A stretch of 64,000 nt of DNA, taken from Ga0077530 sp035565975. GTDB taxonomy: Bacteria; Pseudomonadota; Alphaproteobacteria; Rhizobiales; Hyphomicrobiaceae. Below are positions 33,130 through 42,320 of the stretch, piece after piece; the stretch's first letter is position 1, and each line of letters opens with the position of its first letter. The stretch is taken from positions 10,651-74,650 of the forward strand of contig DATMRT010000006.1 of assembly GCA_035565975.1 (NCBI GenBank), written 5' to 3'. The notes under the pieces were generated by a model. That model did not search any database and was not told where the DNA came from. It saw only the letters and a list, made by a program, of their open reading frames with translations. Both the position numbers and the translations under genes were made by a program.

Positions 33130-34413
33130 TCACTCGAACATGACCGTCGCCACGTAGTCCATGACGCGGCGGTTGTGGTTGCGCGGCAGCAGCGTGTTGA
33201 TCAGGTAGGAGGTCGGCGAATAGTTGTTGGGTACCGCCTGACGAAAGGCTGTACTGGCGACCAGCGCAGACGCACGCTGCCAGCCGCCGGCTGCAGCGGC
33301 CTTGTAGTATGCCTCGAGCGGCGCGAAGCGCGGCGCCATGGTCTTGGCGACCTCCTGATGGCCGCTCGACATGCGCGCCAGGGCTTTTGGATTCTCCTTG
33401 AAGATGTCGTCCACCCACCTGTTGCGCAGTTCCTCGTCCATCTTCATCGCGTCGATGACCATCAGCGGCCCTTCGGCGAGGCCGATTTTCGCGCGGCTCG
33501 TGCGTGTTGACATGTAGGTACCGGTCGCCGGCAACGGCTCCATGATCGGCGTGACGCAGGATGGTACGCGGCTTCCGTTGAAGGCATCAGCGGTCTTGGC
33601 CGGATCGCAGTTCCGGAGCGCGAGGATGGACCACGCGAACTCCGAGCAGAACATGCTCGTCGTGCCCGGCGGGTTTTGTCCGAGGCCGAGCTGCGCCAAA
33701 TGCTTCACGAAGCCGAGATTGTCGTCCGAGGCGATTTTTGGTGCGTTGTAGTCGTCGTTGAAGCTGATGCCCGAAGGATAGATTTTCCGGGCTTGGCTGT
33801 TGATCCGCGTCGCCCAGTCGAGGATCGCCGCGCGCTGCGCATCGGTGAGGCCGCGCGGGCGGATGATGTGGAGGTACTTCAGCGTGCGATAATGCTCGCT
33901 GTCGAAGTTGCCGGCGTAGTTCCCACCGAGGTACTCGGAGTTCAGCGGTATATCGAGCTGATGCGCGACACCGCCTTTCACATAGGCGAGACCCGTGTGG
34001 CTGATGCCCATCTGGATGTTCGGATAGGCGCCGCCGCCACCCCACTCGGGGCGGAACGTCAGAATGATGTCGCCGGTCTGAATGAGACCGCTCTTCGCCA
34101 TGCGCGCACCGAAGCCCGCGCGCTTGGCGACGACGAGGCGCAGGCCGACGTCGCCCTTTTGTTTCATGGCGTCCGGATGCTTGAACTCGATCAGGCGGTC
34201 GGTCGTATTGATGCTCTTCGGCAGCGTCAGGCGTGCGCTCGCGGGCACTGCCAAGTACACCGGCATGTCGAGCCGGCGCGCCATGTCATCGTTGGTCTTC
34301 GCATTGAACGTGAACTCGGCAGCACCGAGCGGCGTTGCTGAAACTGTGAGAGCGGCCACTGCGGCCACTGCTGCCCTGCGCAAGAGGCGCGCGCTGATCG
34401 ACGTCGCGGACAT
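33130..34413 (-). CDS. Secreted permuted NlpC/P60-like (YiiX-type) hydrolase
   Basis: The 427-residue protein has a signal peptide (cleavage near GAA-E). The central part has GDIILTF (114-120), then ISHTGLAYV with His139, and later TTSMFCSEFAW with Cys256 and Glu258. The order His before Cys, with the C-S-E motif, is that of the circularly permuted papain-like NlpC/P60 (YiiX/YebB) group, whose members cut peptides or acyl groups. The last 150 residues match nothing I know. GGAGGGAAGT before the ATG fixes the start. It is adjacent to the M19 dipeptidase, which would suit cell-wall peptide turnover. Confidence 0.68.
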   Translation of the reverse strand: MSATSISARLLRRAAVAAVAALTVSATPLGAAEFTFNAKTNDDMARRLDMPVYLAVPASARLTLPKSINTTDRLIEFKHPDAMKQKGDVGLRLVVAKRAGFGARMAKSGLIQTGDIILTFRPEWGGGGAYPNIQMGISHTGLAYVKGGVAHQLDIPLNSEYLGGNYAGNFDSEHYRTLKYLHIIRPRGLTDAQRAAILDWATRINSQARKIYPSGISFNDDYNAPKIASDDNLGFVKHLAQLGLGQNPPGTTSMFCSEFAWSILALRNCDPAKTADAFNGSRVPSCVTPIMEPLPATGTYMSTRTSRAKIGLAEGPLMVIDAMKMDEELRNRWVDDIFKENPKALARMSSGHQEVAKTMAPRFAPLEAYYKAAAAGGWQRASALVASTAFRQAVPNNYSPTSYLINTLLPRNHNRRVMDYVATVMFE

Positions 34414-34598
34414 ACTTCCCTCCGTGCCTTAACCCTGCACCCTGTACCATCTTTGGCGCAGGCGCCAAACGACCACGCAGGATCTATCCACGTCACGGAA
34501 GAAGTGTGGCGCTGGAGGCACTATCCAGCATGCATCCGTCTGGAGTGCGGGACGACCAGCGGCAAGGCGAACGCGGTTACGTCTCGATCAAACGGGCG

Positions 34599-34943
34599 CT
34601 AGATCGAGAAGCTCGTACCGCAGCCGCAGGCTGCCGTGGCGTTCGGATTCTGGATTTTGAAGGAGGCGCCGATCAGCTCGTCGACGAAATCGATTTCGGC
34701 GCCTTCCATGTAGCCGACCGACATCTCGTCGATGAGCACCACCGCACCGGCGCGCTCGATGACGAGATCGTCCGGCTCGCGGCCTGAAACGAGATCGAAC
34801 TTGTACTGGAAGCCCGAGCAGCCGCCACCCTCGACGCTCACGCGCAGGGCGTCGGCGTTCGGCTCCCCGGATATGATCTCGGCGATCCGCCGGGCGGCGC
34901 GCTCGGTCAGTCCCACCCGCGGGCGATCCTCTACCATCGTCAT
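34599..34943 (-). CDS. erpA: Iron-sulfur cluster insertion protein ErpA
   Basis: The 114-residue A-type carrier receives Fe-S clusters and delivers them to apo-enzymes. The three ligand cysteines are present: Cys42 in GGGCSGFQY, and Cys106 and Cys108 in the C-terminal ACGCGTSFSI. The GAGGAG upstream sits nine bases from the ATG. It is divergent from dgt, the usual arrangement in many alphaproteobacteria. The shared intergenic region contains an AT-rich patch (about 35017-35032) that may hold promoter elements. Confidence 0.94.
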   Translation of the reverse strand: MTMVEDRPRVGLTERAARRIAEIISGEPNADALRVSVEGGGCSGFQYKFDLVSGREPDDLVIERAGAVVLIDEMSVGYMEGAEIDFVDELIGASFKIQNPNATAACGCGTSFSI

Positions 34944-35083
34944 AAACGGCGCTCCTCGCGTGCTCTACGTCCGCCTACCAGGACATCGCAACCCATGCGG
35001 ACTCGACGCGGATACTTGATAAATAAATAGGATTTGCACCGCCGATGTCAAACGGCTGCGCGAGGACTATCATAGGGTGAATC

Positions 35084-35125
35084 GGGGAGCAGCCATGCAT
35101 CCCGGCCGATCGGCCGGGGGGGGGG
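35084..35125 (+). promoter_or_regulatory. Ribosome-binding site, upstream ATG and ten-G tract before dgt
   Basis: GGGGAG at 35084-35089 stands five bases before an ATG at 35095, a near-ideal translation start. In the sequence as given this ATG reads out of frame with dgt because of a run of ten G at 35116-35125. With nine G the ATG would be in frame and add a short N-terminal extension to dgt. This is either a slippage-prone switch or a homopolymer sequencing error. Confidence 0.65.
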
Positions 35126-35137
35126 CCTGGGCAGCAG

Positions 35138-36421
35138 GTGATCACGCTGGACGGCATCGAACAAGGATCATCGGAAAGGACAGCCGCGCCGCCACGGCCG
35201 GGCGCGCGCCGCGTTGCCGCCTGGGCGCTCGATGCCGACCACAGCCGCGGCCGGGCGACGCTTGAGCCCCCGTGCACCTATCGCACCCCTTTCCAACGCG
35301 ACCGCGACCGCATCGTCCATGCGAACGCCTTCCGGCGCCTCACATACAAGACCCAGGTGTTTCTGCATCACGAGGGCGATCATTTCCGCACGCGCCTCAC
35401 GCATTCGCTCGAGGTCGCGCAGATCGCGCGCTCGATGGCACGGCAACTCGAGCTGGACGAGGATCTCGCCGAGGCGCTCTCGCTCGCTCACGACGTTGGC
35501 CATCCACCCTTCGGCCATGCCGGCGAGCGGGCGCTCGACCTCGCCATGCGCGACTGGGGCGGTTTCGATCATAACGCGCACAGCCTGCGCATGGTCACGA
35601 CGCTGGAGCGGCGCTACGCGCATTTCGACGGGCTCAACCTGACCTTCGAGACCCTCGAAGGGCTCGCCAAGCACAATGGACCACTGACAGGTCCGCACGC
35701 GCCGCCAGATGCGGCTCAGCGCAATCGCGAGATCCTCGATCTCATTGCCGCGCTCGGACTGACGCAGGGCCTCGAACTCGACCTCTACGCGCCCGCTGAG
35801 GCCCAGGTTGCCGCGATCGCTGACGACATCGCCTATACGAACCACGACATCGACGACGCGCTTCGTGCCGGCCTCATAACTCTCGGCGACCTCGAAGGCG
35901 CACCCATGGCCGGCCCTTATGTGACGGCCGCTCGTGCGGTGATCGACAGTGCATCGGCCGCGCGGAGCGACGTCGATCGCGACCGTCGCCTGTTCTACGA
36001 GGTGAACCGGCGCATGATTACGGTCATGGTCGACGATGTCGTGAAGGAAACGCGCGCGCGCCTCGCCAAACTCGGCATCAAAAGCGCCGACGACGTGCGC
36101 CGTGCCGGCGTTCCCGTCGTCGGCTTCCCGGACCGCCAGCGCGTCGAGCTCGATGCCCTCAAGAAGTTCCTGTTCGTGCGCGTTTACCGTGCCCCGCGCG
36201 TCATGAAGGTCATGCACAAGGCCGAGCAGGTCGTGGCAGCCCTCTTCGAGCGCTACATGACGAGCCCGGCGGACCTGCCGGGCGGCCGCGGCGAGGCCAT
36301 TCTCGGGCTTGATCCGGCCGGCCGGGCGCGCCGCGTCGCGGATTTCATCGCCGGCATGACCGATCGCTTCGCGCTCGCCGAGTATGCGCGCTTGTTTGAC
36401 GACACCATTGATTTGCATTAG
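35138..36421 (+). CDS. dgt: dGTP triphosphohydrolase-like protein
   Basis: The 427-residue HD-domain phosphohydrolase releases triphosphate from dGTP or other dNTPs. It contains RTPFQRDRDRIVHANAFRRL, TRLTHSLEVAQIAR (His ligand), SLAHDVGHPPFGHAGE (His-Asp pair), GGFDHNAHSLR, and DDIAYTNHDIDDAL. The C-terminal half matches the family in length. The GTG at 35138 has no good ribosome-binding site; the well-placed ATG at 35095 is one base out of frame because of a ten-G run, so the true start is probably 35095 if one G is absent. It heads the dgt-argS-SPOR-nagZ-scpAB run. Confidence 0.93.
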   Translation: MITLDGIEQGSSERTAAPPRPGARRVAAWALDADHSRGRATLEPPCTYRTPFQRDRDRIVHANAFRRLTYKTQVFLHHEGDHFRTRLTHSLEVAQIARSMARQLELDEDLAEALSLAHDVGHPPFGHAGERALDLAMRDWGGFDHNAHSLRMVTTLERRYAHFDGLNLTFETLEGLAKHNGPLTGPHAPPDAAQRNREILDLIAALGLTQGLELDLYAPAEAQVAAIADDIAYTNHDIDDALRAGLITLGDLEGAPMAGPYVTAARAVIDSASAARSDVDRDRRLFYEVNRRMITVMVDDVVKETRARLAKLGIKSADDVRRAGVPVVGFPDRQRVELDALKKFLFVRVYRAPRVMKVMHKAEQVVAALFERYMTSPADLPGGRGEAILGLDPAGRARRVADFIAGMTDRFALAEYARLFDDTIDLH

Positions 36422-36501
36422 CTGCCGCCATGCTATGACGCTGGCGAGAGGCCCATGTCCGAGGGCCGAAGCCTGGGCGTCGCCCAATCCGAGGAACCAT
36501 C

Positions 36502-38268
36502 ATGACCGTGCTCGCCGAGGTCGAGGCGCAGATCGCCGATGCATTGAGAAAGCTGCAGCAGGCCGGCCGGCTGCCGGCGGAGCTTGCGCTCGGCGCCGTC
36601 GAGGTCGAGCCGACGAAGGACCCGCGTCATGGCGATCTCGCGACGAACGCCGCGATGGTGCTCGCCAAGCCCGCGCGCATGAAGCCGCGCGATATCGCCG
36701 ATGCGCTCGTAGCTGAGCTTGCCGCGCTGCCGGGATACGTGAAGGTCGAGGTCGCGGGGCCGGGCTTCGTCAATATCAGCCTCGCGCCTGATCGCTGGCA
36801 GTCGGTGATCGCGGACGTGCGCGGGGGTGGCGAGCGCTACGGAGCTTCAGATCTCGGCAAAGGCGAAAAGCTGCTCATCGAGTACGTCTCCGCCAATCCC
36901 ACTGGCCCCATGCATGTCGGCCACGGTCGCGGTGCGGTGTTCGGGGACTCGCTCGCGAACCTGCTTGCATTCGCCGGTTACGCCGTCACGCGCGAGTACT
37001 ACGTCAATGACGCCGGCGCGCAGGTGGATGTGCTCGCGCGCTCGGCCTTCCTGCGCTACCGCGAGGCGCTGGGCGAGGACATCGGCGAGATTCCCGCCGG
37101 CCTTTATCCCGGCGACTATCTGAAGCCCGTCGGCGCCGCGCTCGCCAAGAAATTCGGCGACAGCCTGCTCAAGCAGTCGAACGACGAGCGCGCTTGGCTG
37201 CCCATCGTACGCGCCGAGGCGATCGCGGCGATGCTCGTCATGATCAAAGAGGATCTGGCCGCGCTCGATATCCGTCATGAGGTCTTCTTCTCGGAGCGTT
37301 CGCTCACCGAGGAGGGGAAAGACGAGATCGCGGAGACCATTGCGGAGCTCAGAGCAAAAGGCCTCGTTTTCGAGGGGCGTCTCGAGCGGCCCAAGGGGCA
37401 TGATGCCGACGACTGGGAGGATCGCGAGCAGACGCTCTTCAAGTCGACCGACTTCGGCGACGACGTCGATCGTGCGCTCATGAAGTCGGATGGCAGCTAC
37501 ACCTATTTTGCCGGCGACATGGCTTATCATCACAACAAGCTGGCGCGCGGCTTCCGGCATTTGATCAACGTCTTCGGCGCCGACCATACCGGCTACATCA
37601 AGCGCATGCAGGCGGCCGTTGCAGCGCTCTCGGGCGGCAAGGCCGATCTCGACATCAAGGTCTGCCAACTCGTGCGCCTCCTGCGCGGTGGCGAGCCGGT
37701 GAAGATGTCGAAGCGGGCAGGTACGTTCGTCACGCTGCGCGAAGTCGTCGACGAGGTCGGCAGCGATCCGATCCGCTTCATGATGCTCTACCGCAAGAAT
37801 GATGCGGCTCTCGATTTCGATCTCGCCAAGGTGGTCGAGAAGTCGAAGGACAACCCGGTCTTCTACGTCCAGTATGCGCACGCGCGCGCCCACTCGATCT
37901 TCCGCAACGCAGCGGAAGCCTTCTCCGAGATCGGGCCACGCGACAGCGATGTGACAGGAGCGGATACATCCTTGCTTACCGACGACGGCGAGCTCGATCT
38001 CTTGCGGCGCCTTGCCTTATTTCCGCGTACGGCCGAAGGCGCGGCGCGCGCCCACGAGCCGCACCGCATAGCGTTCTATCTCTCTGATTTGGCGTCGGCA
38101 TTTCACGCGCAATGGACGCGAGGCAATGATTCGCCACATTTACGTTTTATCCAGCCGAATGACCGGAAGCTTACCGCTGCGCGCCTCGCTCTCGTTGGGG
38201 CTTGTGCACAAGTAATCGCGACGGGGTTGGCGATCCTCGGGGTGCACGCTCCGATCGAAATGCGCTAG
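36502..38268 (+). CDS. argS: Arginyl-tRNA synthetase
   Basis: The 588-residue class I aminoacyl-tRNA synthetase charges tRNA-Arg. It has the N-terminal additional domain, SANPTGPMHVGHGR with the HIGH-type HVGH at residues 138-141, KMSK at 401-404, and the C-terminal anticodon-binding domain ending LGVHAPIEMR. GAGGA stands a few bases before the ATG. It follows dgt after 80 bp, as in many alphaproteobacteria. Confidence 0.97.
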   Translation: MTVLAEVEAQIADALRKLQQAGRLPAELALGAVEVEPTKDPRHGDLATNAAMVLAKPARMKPRDIADALVAELAALPGYVKVEVAGPGFVNISLAPDRWQSVIADVRGGGERYGASDLGKGEKLLIEYVSANPTGPMHVGHGRGAVFGDSLANLLAFAGYAVTREYYVNDAGAQVDVLARSAFLRYREALGEDIGEIPAGLYPGDYLKPVGAALAKKFGDSLLKQSNDERAWLPIVRAEAIAAMLVMIKEDLAALDIRHEVFFSERSLTEEGKDEIAETIAELRAKGLVFEGRLERPKGHDADDWEDREQTLFKSTDFGDDVDRALMKSDGSYTYFAGDMAYHHNKLARGFRHLINVFGADHTGYIKRMQAAVAALSGGKADLDIKVCQLVRLLRGGEPVKMSKRAGTFVTLREVVDEVGSDPIRFMMLYRKNDAALDFDLAKVVEKSKDNPVFYVQYAHARAHSIFRNAAEAFSEIGPRDSDVTGADTSLLTDDGELDLLRRLALFPRTAEGAARAHEPHRIAFYLSDLASAFHAQWTRGNDSPHLRFIQPNDRKLTAARLALVGACAQVIATGLAILGVHAPIEMR

Positions 38269-38374
38269 CCTGCGAATCAACGTGATGAAACGCGGTCTAC
38301 GCGACAAGACTTGGGCGGGTTGATCGGCGCGCGGGCAGTTCCGGCACAGCGGGAAACCTGAAGGGGGTATCTCG

Positions 38375-39901
38375 ATGGCACGGCAGAATAACATTCCCAA
38401 GGGTGCGGGTCCGCACCTGAGGTCGCCGAACGCTGCGCACGATCCGTCGGCGCCCGGGCAGGCCTACGGCAGTGCTTATCCGCATCAGCAGTACGATCCG
38501 CATCAGCCCGACGAGCAGCCCACGCTGCCGGGCGGCGCCGGGCGGGATATCTTCAGCGCGCTGAGGCCTGAGTCGCCTAGCCTCTCCTCCCGTTTCGAGC
38601 CTTTTGCGCCACCCGCCGGCCGCCAGCAAACCCACGCTCAGGCGCAGGGCGGCTACGGGCGCCAGCCGTACGGCGAAGCGGATGACCAGGGCTATGGCGC
38701 TCAGGGGCATGATCCCTACGGCCGCCCGCTTCCCGGCGGCTATCCTGCCCAGGGCGGATACGGCAGCCCGGCCGGTGCAGAGCACGAGCAGCACTATTAC
38801 GGCCAGCAGCCGCAGCAGCACGCCTACGCGCCGCAGGGCCAATACGGCCAGGACGACGCTTATGCCTACGACGATCCCTATCGGCCCAATGCCGCAGATC
38901 CCTATGCCGGCGGGCAAGGGGGTGAAGGCGGATACTACGAGGATGATTATGCAGATGAGGCCGAGGCCCCAGCGCGGCGGGGCCCGCGTGCCATCGTCGT
39001 GGTCGGCGCCCTGATCGGCGCGATCGCGCTCGGCGGCGGCCTCGCGTACGCCTACAAGGCCATGACCAATGGCGGCCGCGAGAGCGGCAAGCTGCCCATC
39101 CTCAGAGCCGACAGTGCTCCGACCAAGGCCCAGCCGACCGAGCCCGGCGGCAAGCAGATGGCCCACACGGACAAGAAGTTCCTGAACAGGTTGGACGAGG
39201 AGCGCGGCGCAGCGCGTCCTGTGCCCGTCTCCATCCATCCGCCGGCGCCCGAGCGCGAGGCTGCCGATGGCCCGCGCCGCGTGCCGACGATGATCGTCAA
39301 TCGCGACGGGACGATTGCACCGAGCGGCGCGCCGCCCTCGCCGCCGCCCGCGAGCGGGGTTCCCGGGCTGCTCGTCGACGGCCTGACGCCGCGCATGCCG
39401 CCGCCTCAGCGCGAGGCCGCGCCAGCACCGCCGCCGGTTCAGCGTGCCCAGCCCATCGAGCCGCCTGCGCCGGCAGCACCGCCACGTCGCGTGGCTTCGG
39501 CACCGCCTGCGGCTACCATCGAGCCACCGGCGATTGCGCCAGCCCCGCCACCGAGGGCCACGCCGGAAGCGCGCCGGCCGGTGCCGACGACGCGTCAGGC
39601 TGCGCGGACCCCGCCGCCGGCACCTGCGGCCAGCGCCGCGGCACCGAGTGCCGGCTATGTCGCCGTTCTGGTCTCGCGCACGTCGCACATGGATGCGCTG
39701 AAATCACTGGCGGACATCCAGCAGAAGCATCCGGGCATTCTGCAAGGCCGTGCCGCGGACGTTCGCGAAGCCAATCTCGGCGAGAAGGGTATGTGGTACC
39801 GCGTGGTCGTCGGACCGCCCGGTTCGCGGGAGACGGCGAATTCCGTCTGCAGCCGCCTGAAGTCCGAGGGCCACAGCGGCTGCTGGATCATGTCTTATTG
39901 A
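38375..39901 (+). CDS. SPOR domain membrane protein
   Basis: The 508-residue protein is anchored once in the inner membrane. Its long cytoplasmic N-terminal region (about residues 1-205) is rich in Gly, Gln, Tyr and Pro. The transmembrane helix lies at about 208-226 (AIVVVGALIGAIALGGGLAYAY in outline). A Pro/Ala-rich periplasmic linker leads to a C-terminal SPOR domain at about 425-508 (YVAVLVSRTSHMDALKSLADIQ, WYRVVVGPPGSRETANSVCSRL). It likely localises to the septum by binding denuded peptidoglycan. It occupies the usual place between argS and nagZ. Repeat B begins directly after its stop codon. Confidence 0.9.
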   Translation: MARQNNIPKGAGPHLRSPNAAHDPSAPGQAYGSAYPHQQYDPHQPDEQPTLPGGAGRDIFSALRPESPSLSSRFEPFAPPAGRQQTHAQAQGGYGRQPYGEADDQGYGAQGHDPYGRPLPGGYPAQGGYGSPAGAEHEQHYYGQQPQQHAYAPQGQYGQDDAYAYDDPYRPNAADPYAGGQGGEGGYYEDDYADEAEAPARRGPRAIVVVGALIGAIALGGGLAYAYKAMTNGGRESGKLPILRADSAPTKAQPTEPGGKQMAHTDKKFLNRLDEERGAARPVPVSIHPPAPEREAADGPRRVPTMIVNRDGTIAPSGAPPSPPPASGVPGLLVDGLTPRMPPPQREAAPAPPPVQRAQPIEPPAPAAPPRRVASAPPAATIEPPAIAPAPPPRATPEARRPVPTTRQAARTPPPAPAASAAAPSAGYVAVLVSRTSHMDALKSLADIQQKHPGILQGRAADVREANLGEKGMWYRVVVGPPGSRETANSVCSRLKSEGHSGCWIMSY

Positions 39902-39904
39902 TCT

Positions 39905-40060
39905 TTGCCGCGGGCTGCTGCGAAGAGGTGCTTCGCAACTGCTCTGCGGTGTCTAGCCCGTGGCGGCAAGTGCGACAGGGCAGCATCTGGCGGGGCCGGC
40001 TGCTTTTCCTTAGGACGGCCTACCGGCCGGCGCGTGGTCGCGCGCTCATGAAGCAGCGAG
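39905..40060 (+). repeat. Dispersed repeat B, copy 2
   Basis: This stretch of about 156 bp starts four bases after the SPOR gene stop. It aligns with the minus strand of 5701-5848: CCGCGGGCTGCTG, AAGAGGtGCTTCGCAAC, the GGCGGCAAG block, the CGGCCGGCGCG-type block and GCGCGCTCATGAA. The two copies also share their position immediately after a stop codon. No intact open frame of its own is apparent. Confidence 0.7.
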
Positions 40061-40072
40061 TCTTTGTCTTGT

Positions 40073-40131
40073 CGCGGGCGCTGGGAAGGATTGCTTCGCG
40101 ACCGCTCCGCGGCGCTTGTTCGCGGCGGCCA
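40073..40131 (+). repeat. Partial second unit of repeat B
   Basis: This stretch of about 59 bp resembles the first third of repeat B: a GCGGGCGCTGGGAAG start, GCTTCGCGACCGCTCCGCGGCG, then a CGCGGCGGCC end. It directly follows the full copy, so the site carries one and a third units. The rest of the 423-bp gap to nagZ holds a repeat-A half (40169-40200) and a GC palindrome (AGGGGCTAGCCCCT near 40272). Confidence 0.6.
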
Positions 40132-40168
40132 TGGCGATAGGTTAGGATTTCACTGCGAGCGCGACAGG

Positions 40169-40200
40169 CCCCTTCTCCCCGCATAGGACGGGGAGAGGGA
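40169..40200. repeat. Half copy of repeat A
   Basis: CCTTCTCCCCG-CATAGGA-CGGGGAGAGGG is one terminal palindrome of repeat A, without its core or second end. It lies between repeat B and nagZ, repeating the A-next-to-B arrangement seen at 5573-5848. Confidence 0.7.
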
Positions 40201-40324
40201 ATACTGGAACCCTCGCGGCGAACACCTCATTTAAAAGCGGGGGGCCAGGGGTGTCGCCTGGTCGGGGTCACAGGGGCTAGCCCCTGTTCGCGCCAGGGGC
40301 GCGAGTGGGCCATCAGGAGTTCTC

Positions 40325-41338
40325 ATGCGAAGCGCTTTCATCACGGGGCTTGCAGGACCGACGCTGCTCGACGCCGAGCGCTCGTTTCTCGCGTCGGCGC
40401 GGCCGGCCGGCGTGATCCTATTCGCGCGCAATTGCGTGGCGCATGACCAGATCCGCCGCCTCGTCGGTGAGGCGCTCGATGCGATCGGCAACGCCGACAC
40501 GCTGGTTCTGATCGATCAGGAAGGCGGCCGCGTGCAGCGCCTGCGTCCGCCGATCGGCCGGGCGCTACCGGCGGCAGCCGCATTCGGTGCACTTTACGCT
40601 GGCGATCCAGAAGATGCGCGCCGTCTCGCTTTTCTCGTAAGCCGGCAGAATGCGGCGGACTTGCGCGCCCTCGGCATCAACACGAACTGCGCCCCTGTTC
40701 TCGATGTGCCGGTTCCCGGCGCGCACGATGTCATCGGCAATCGAGCCTACGGCGCGACGGCGGATCAGGTGGCGGCGCTTGGCGCCGAGGTCGCAGCGGG
40801 GCTCATGGCGGGTGGCGTGCTCCCCGTGATGAAGCACATACCCGGACACGGCCGCGCCGGCGCCGACAGCCATCATGCCCTGCCGGTGGTGGCGACGCCC
40901 CGAGCCACGCTCGAAGCGACGGACTTCGCCCCGTTCCGTGCGCTGGCAGGCCTGCCGGCGGCCATGACGGCGCACGTGCTCTTCACGGATATCGATGGCG
41001 AGAACCCCGCCAGCACCTCGCCCGAGATCACCAGGGACATCATCCGCGGTGCGATCGGATTCGATGGCCTGCTCATGAGCGACGATCTGAGCATGAAGGC
41101 GCTCGGCGGCACGATCGGCGCGCGGGCCAGGGCGGTGCTGGCCGCAGGCTCGGATCTGGTGCTCCATTGCAATGGCAGCATGGCCGAAATGGAAGATGTC
41201 GCCGCAGAATGTCCAGAAGTATCAGGATCTTCGCGGCGGCGCTTGGCTACGGCCCTGGCTGCTCTGCAACACCATGAGCCCTTCGAGCCACAGCTCGCCG
41301 AGGCTGCCATTTCACGCGTGCTGTCCGTGACCGCATGA
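40325..41338 (+). CDS. nagZ: Beta-N-acetylhexosaminidase NagZ
   Basis: The 337-residue GH3 cytoplasmic enzyme removes N-acetylglucosamine from anhydromuropeptides during cell-wall recycling. Motifs are LIDQEGGRVQRLRPP (62-76), the family signature KHIPGHGRAGADSHHALP (170-187) with the catalytic His, and the nucleophile Asp253 in LLMSDDLSM. AGGAG five bases before the ATG fixes the start despite the repeat-rich upstream gap. It precedes scpA as in many alphaproteobacteria. Confidence 0.95.
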   Translation: MRSAFITGLAGPTLLDAERSFLASARPAGVILFARNCVAHDQIRRLVGEALDAIGNADTLVLIDQEGGRVQRLRPPIGRALPAAAAFGALYAGDPEDARRLAFLVSRQNAADLRALGINTNCAPVLDVPVPGAHDVIGNRAYGATADQVAALGAEVAAGLMAGGVLPVMKHIPGHGRAGADSHHALPVVATPRATLEATDFAPFRALAGLPAAMTAHVLFTDIDGENPASTSPEITRDIIRGAIGFDGLLMSDDLSMKALGGTIGARARAVLAAGSDLVLHCNGSMAEMEDVAAECPEVSGSSRRRLATALAALQHHEPFEPQLAEAAISRVLSVTA

Positions 41339-41408
41339 ATCAGCTAAAGCTCCCTGTGGATAAGGGCTGGATAACCCAGCTTGCCCGCAAGGGTGTCAAA
41401 CGACGGCC

Positions 41409-42275
41409 ATGATGGACGGCGGCACGGGCGAAGCGAGTGCAAGCCCCGAGGAATGGGGCGATCCGGAACGCGGGGACATGCCCGCGCCCGGCGACGCATT
41501 CGTCGTCGATCTCGAAGGTTTCGAGGGACCGCTCGACCTGCTTCTCGCGCTCGCGCGGACGCAGAAGGTCGATCTCGCGCGCATCTCGATCGACACGCTG
41601 GTCAGCCAATACCTCGACTACATCCGCGAGGCGCAGAAACTCCGGCTCGAACTCGCCGCCGACTATCTCGTCATGGCGGCATGGCTCGCCTTCCTGAAGT
41701 CGCGGCTGCTCATTCCGCGGGACGACAAGGCCGATGACGGGCCTTCGGGCGAGGAACTCGCCGCACGCCTCGCCTTCCGTCTGATGCGTCTCGAAGCGAT
41801 GCGCAACGCCGCCGCCCAGCTCCTGACGCGCAAGCGTCTCGATCGCGATATCTTCGCCCGTGGGATGCCCGAAGGCGTGAAAACGATCCGCACGCGCGAG
41901 CATTCGGCCGAGATTTACGACCTGCTCAAGGCCTACGCCGAGCAGCGCACGCGCACGACCGTCCGGCGCGCCCACGTCGTGAAGAAGCGGACGGTGTGGT
42001 CGATCAAGGATGCGCGCCAGCGCCTGGAAACGCTGATCGGGCGCTCCGCCGGTTCGTGGGTGCAGCTCGATTTCTTTCTCGAACAGTACCTGCCGTCGCC
42101 GGAGCTTGGCCGAACGGCGCTCGCAAGTTCTTTCGGTGCAACGCTCGAAATGGCACGCGAAGGTCATATCGAGATCCGGCAGGCCGGGCCGTTCGCGCCG
42201 CTCTATATCAGACGCAAGGAGGCAGGCGCGCAGTGGGAGCGCGTGAGCGCTGGAGGAACGAACGGCGCCAACTGA
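41409..42275 (+). CDS. scpA: Segregation and condensation protein A
   Basis: The 288-residue kleisin subunit of the SMC-ScpAB complex organises and segregates the chromosome. The N-terminal domain contains LEGFEGPLDLLLALARTQKVDLARISI and AADYLVMAAWLAFLKSRLLIP. The C-terminal winged helix lies at about residues 200-280. Two consecutive ATG codons (41409, 41412) make the exact start uncertain by one residue. scpB follows 45 bp later. Confidence 0.93.
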   Translation: MMDGGTGEASASPEEWGDPERGDMPAPGDAFVVDLEGFEGPLDLLLALARTQKVDLARISIDTLVSQYLDYIREAQKLRLELAADYLVMAAWLAFLKSRLLIPRDDKADDGPSGEELAARLAFRLMRLEAMRNAAAQLLTRKRLDRDIFARGMPEGVKTIRTREHSAEIYDLLKAYAEQRTRTTVRRAHVVKKRTVWSIKDARQRLETLIGRSAGSWVQLDFFLEQYLPSPELGRTALASSFGATLEMAREGHIEIRQAGPFAPLYIRRKEAGAQWERVSAGGTNGAN

Positions 42276-42320
42276 TCATGTCGCGATCATGAAGGATCGC
42301 GGGAACAACGGGGGCGAGAC

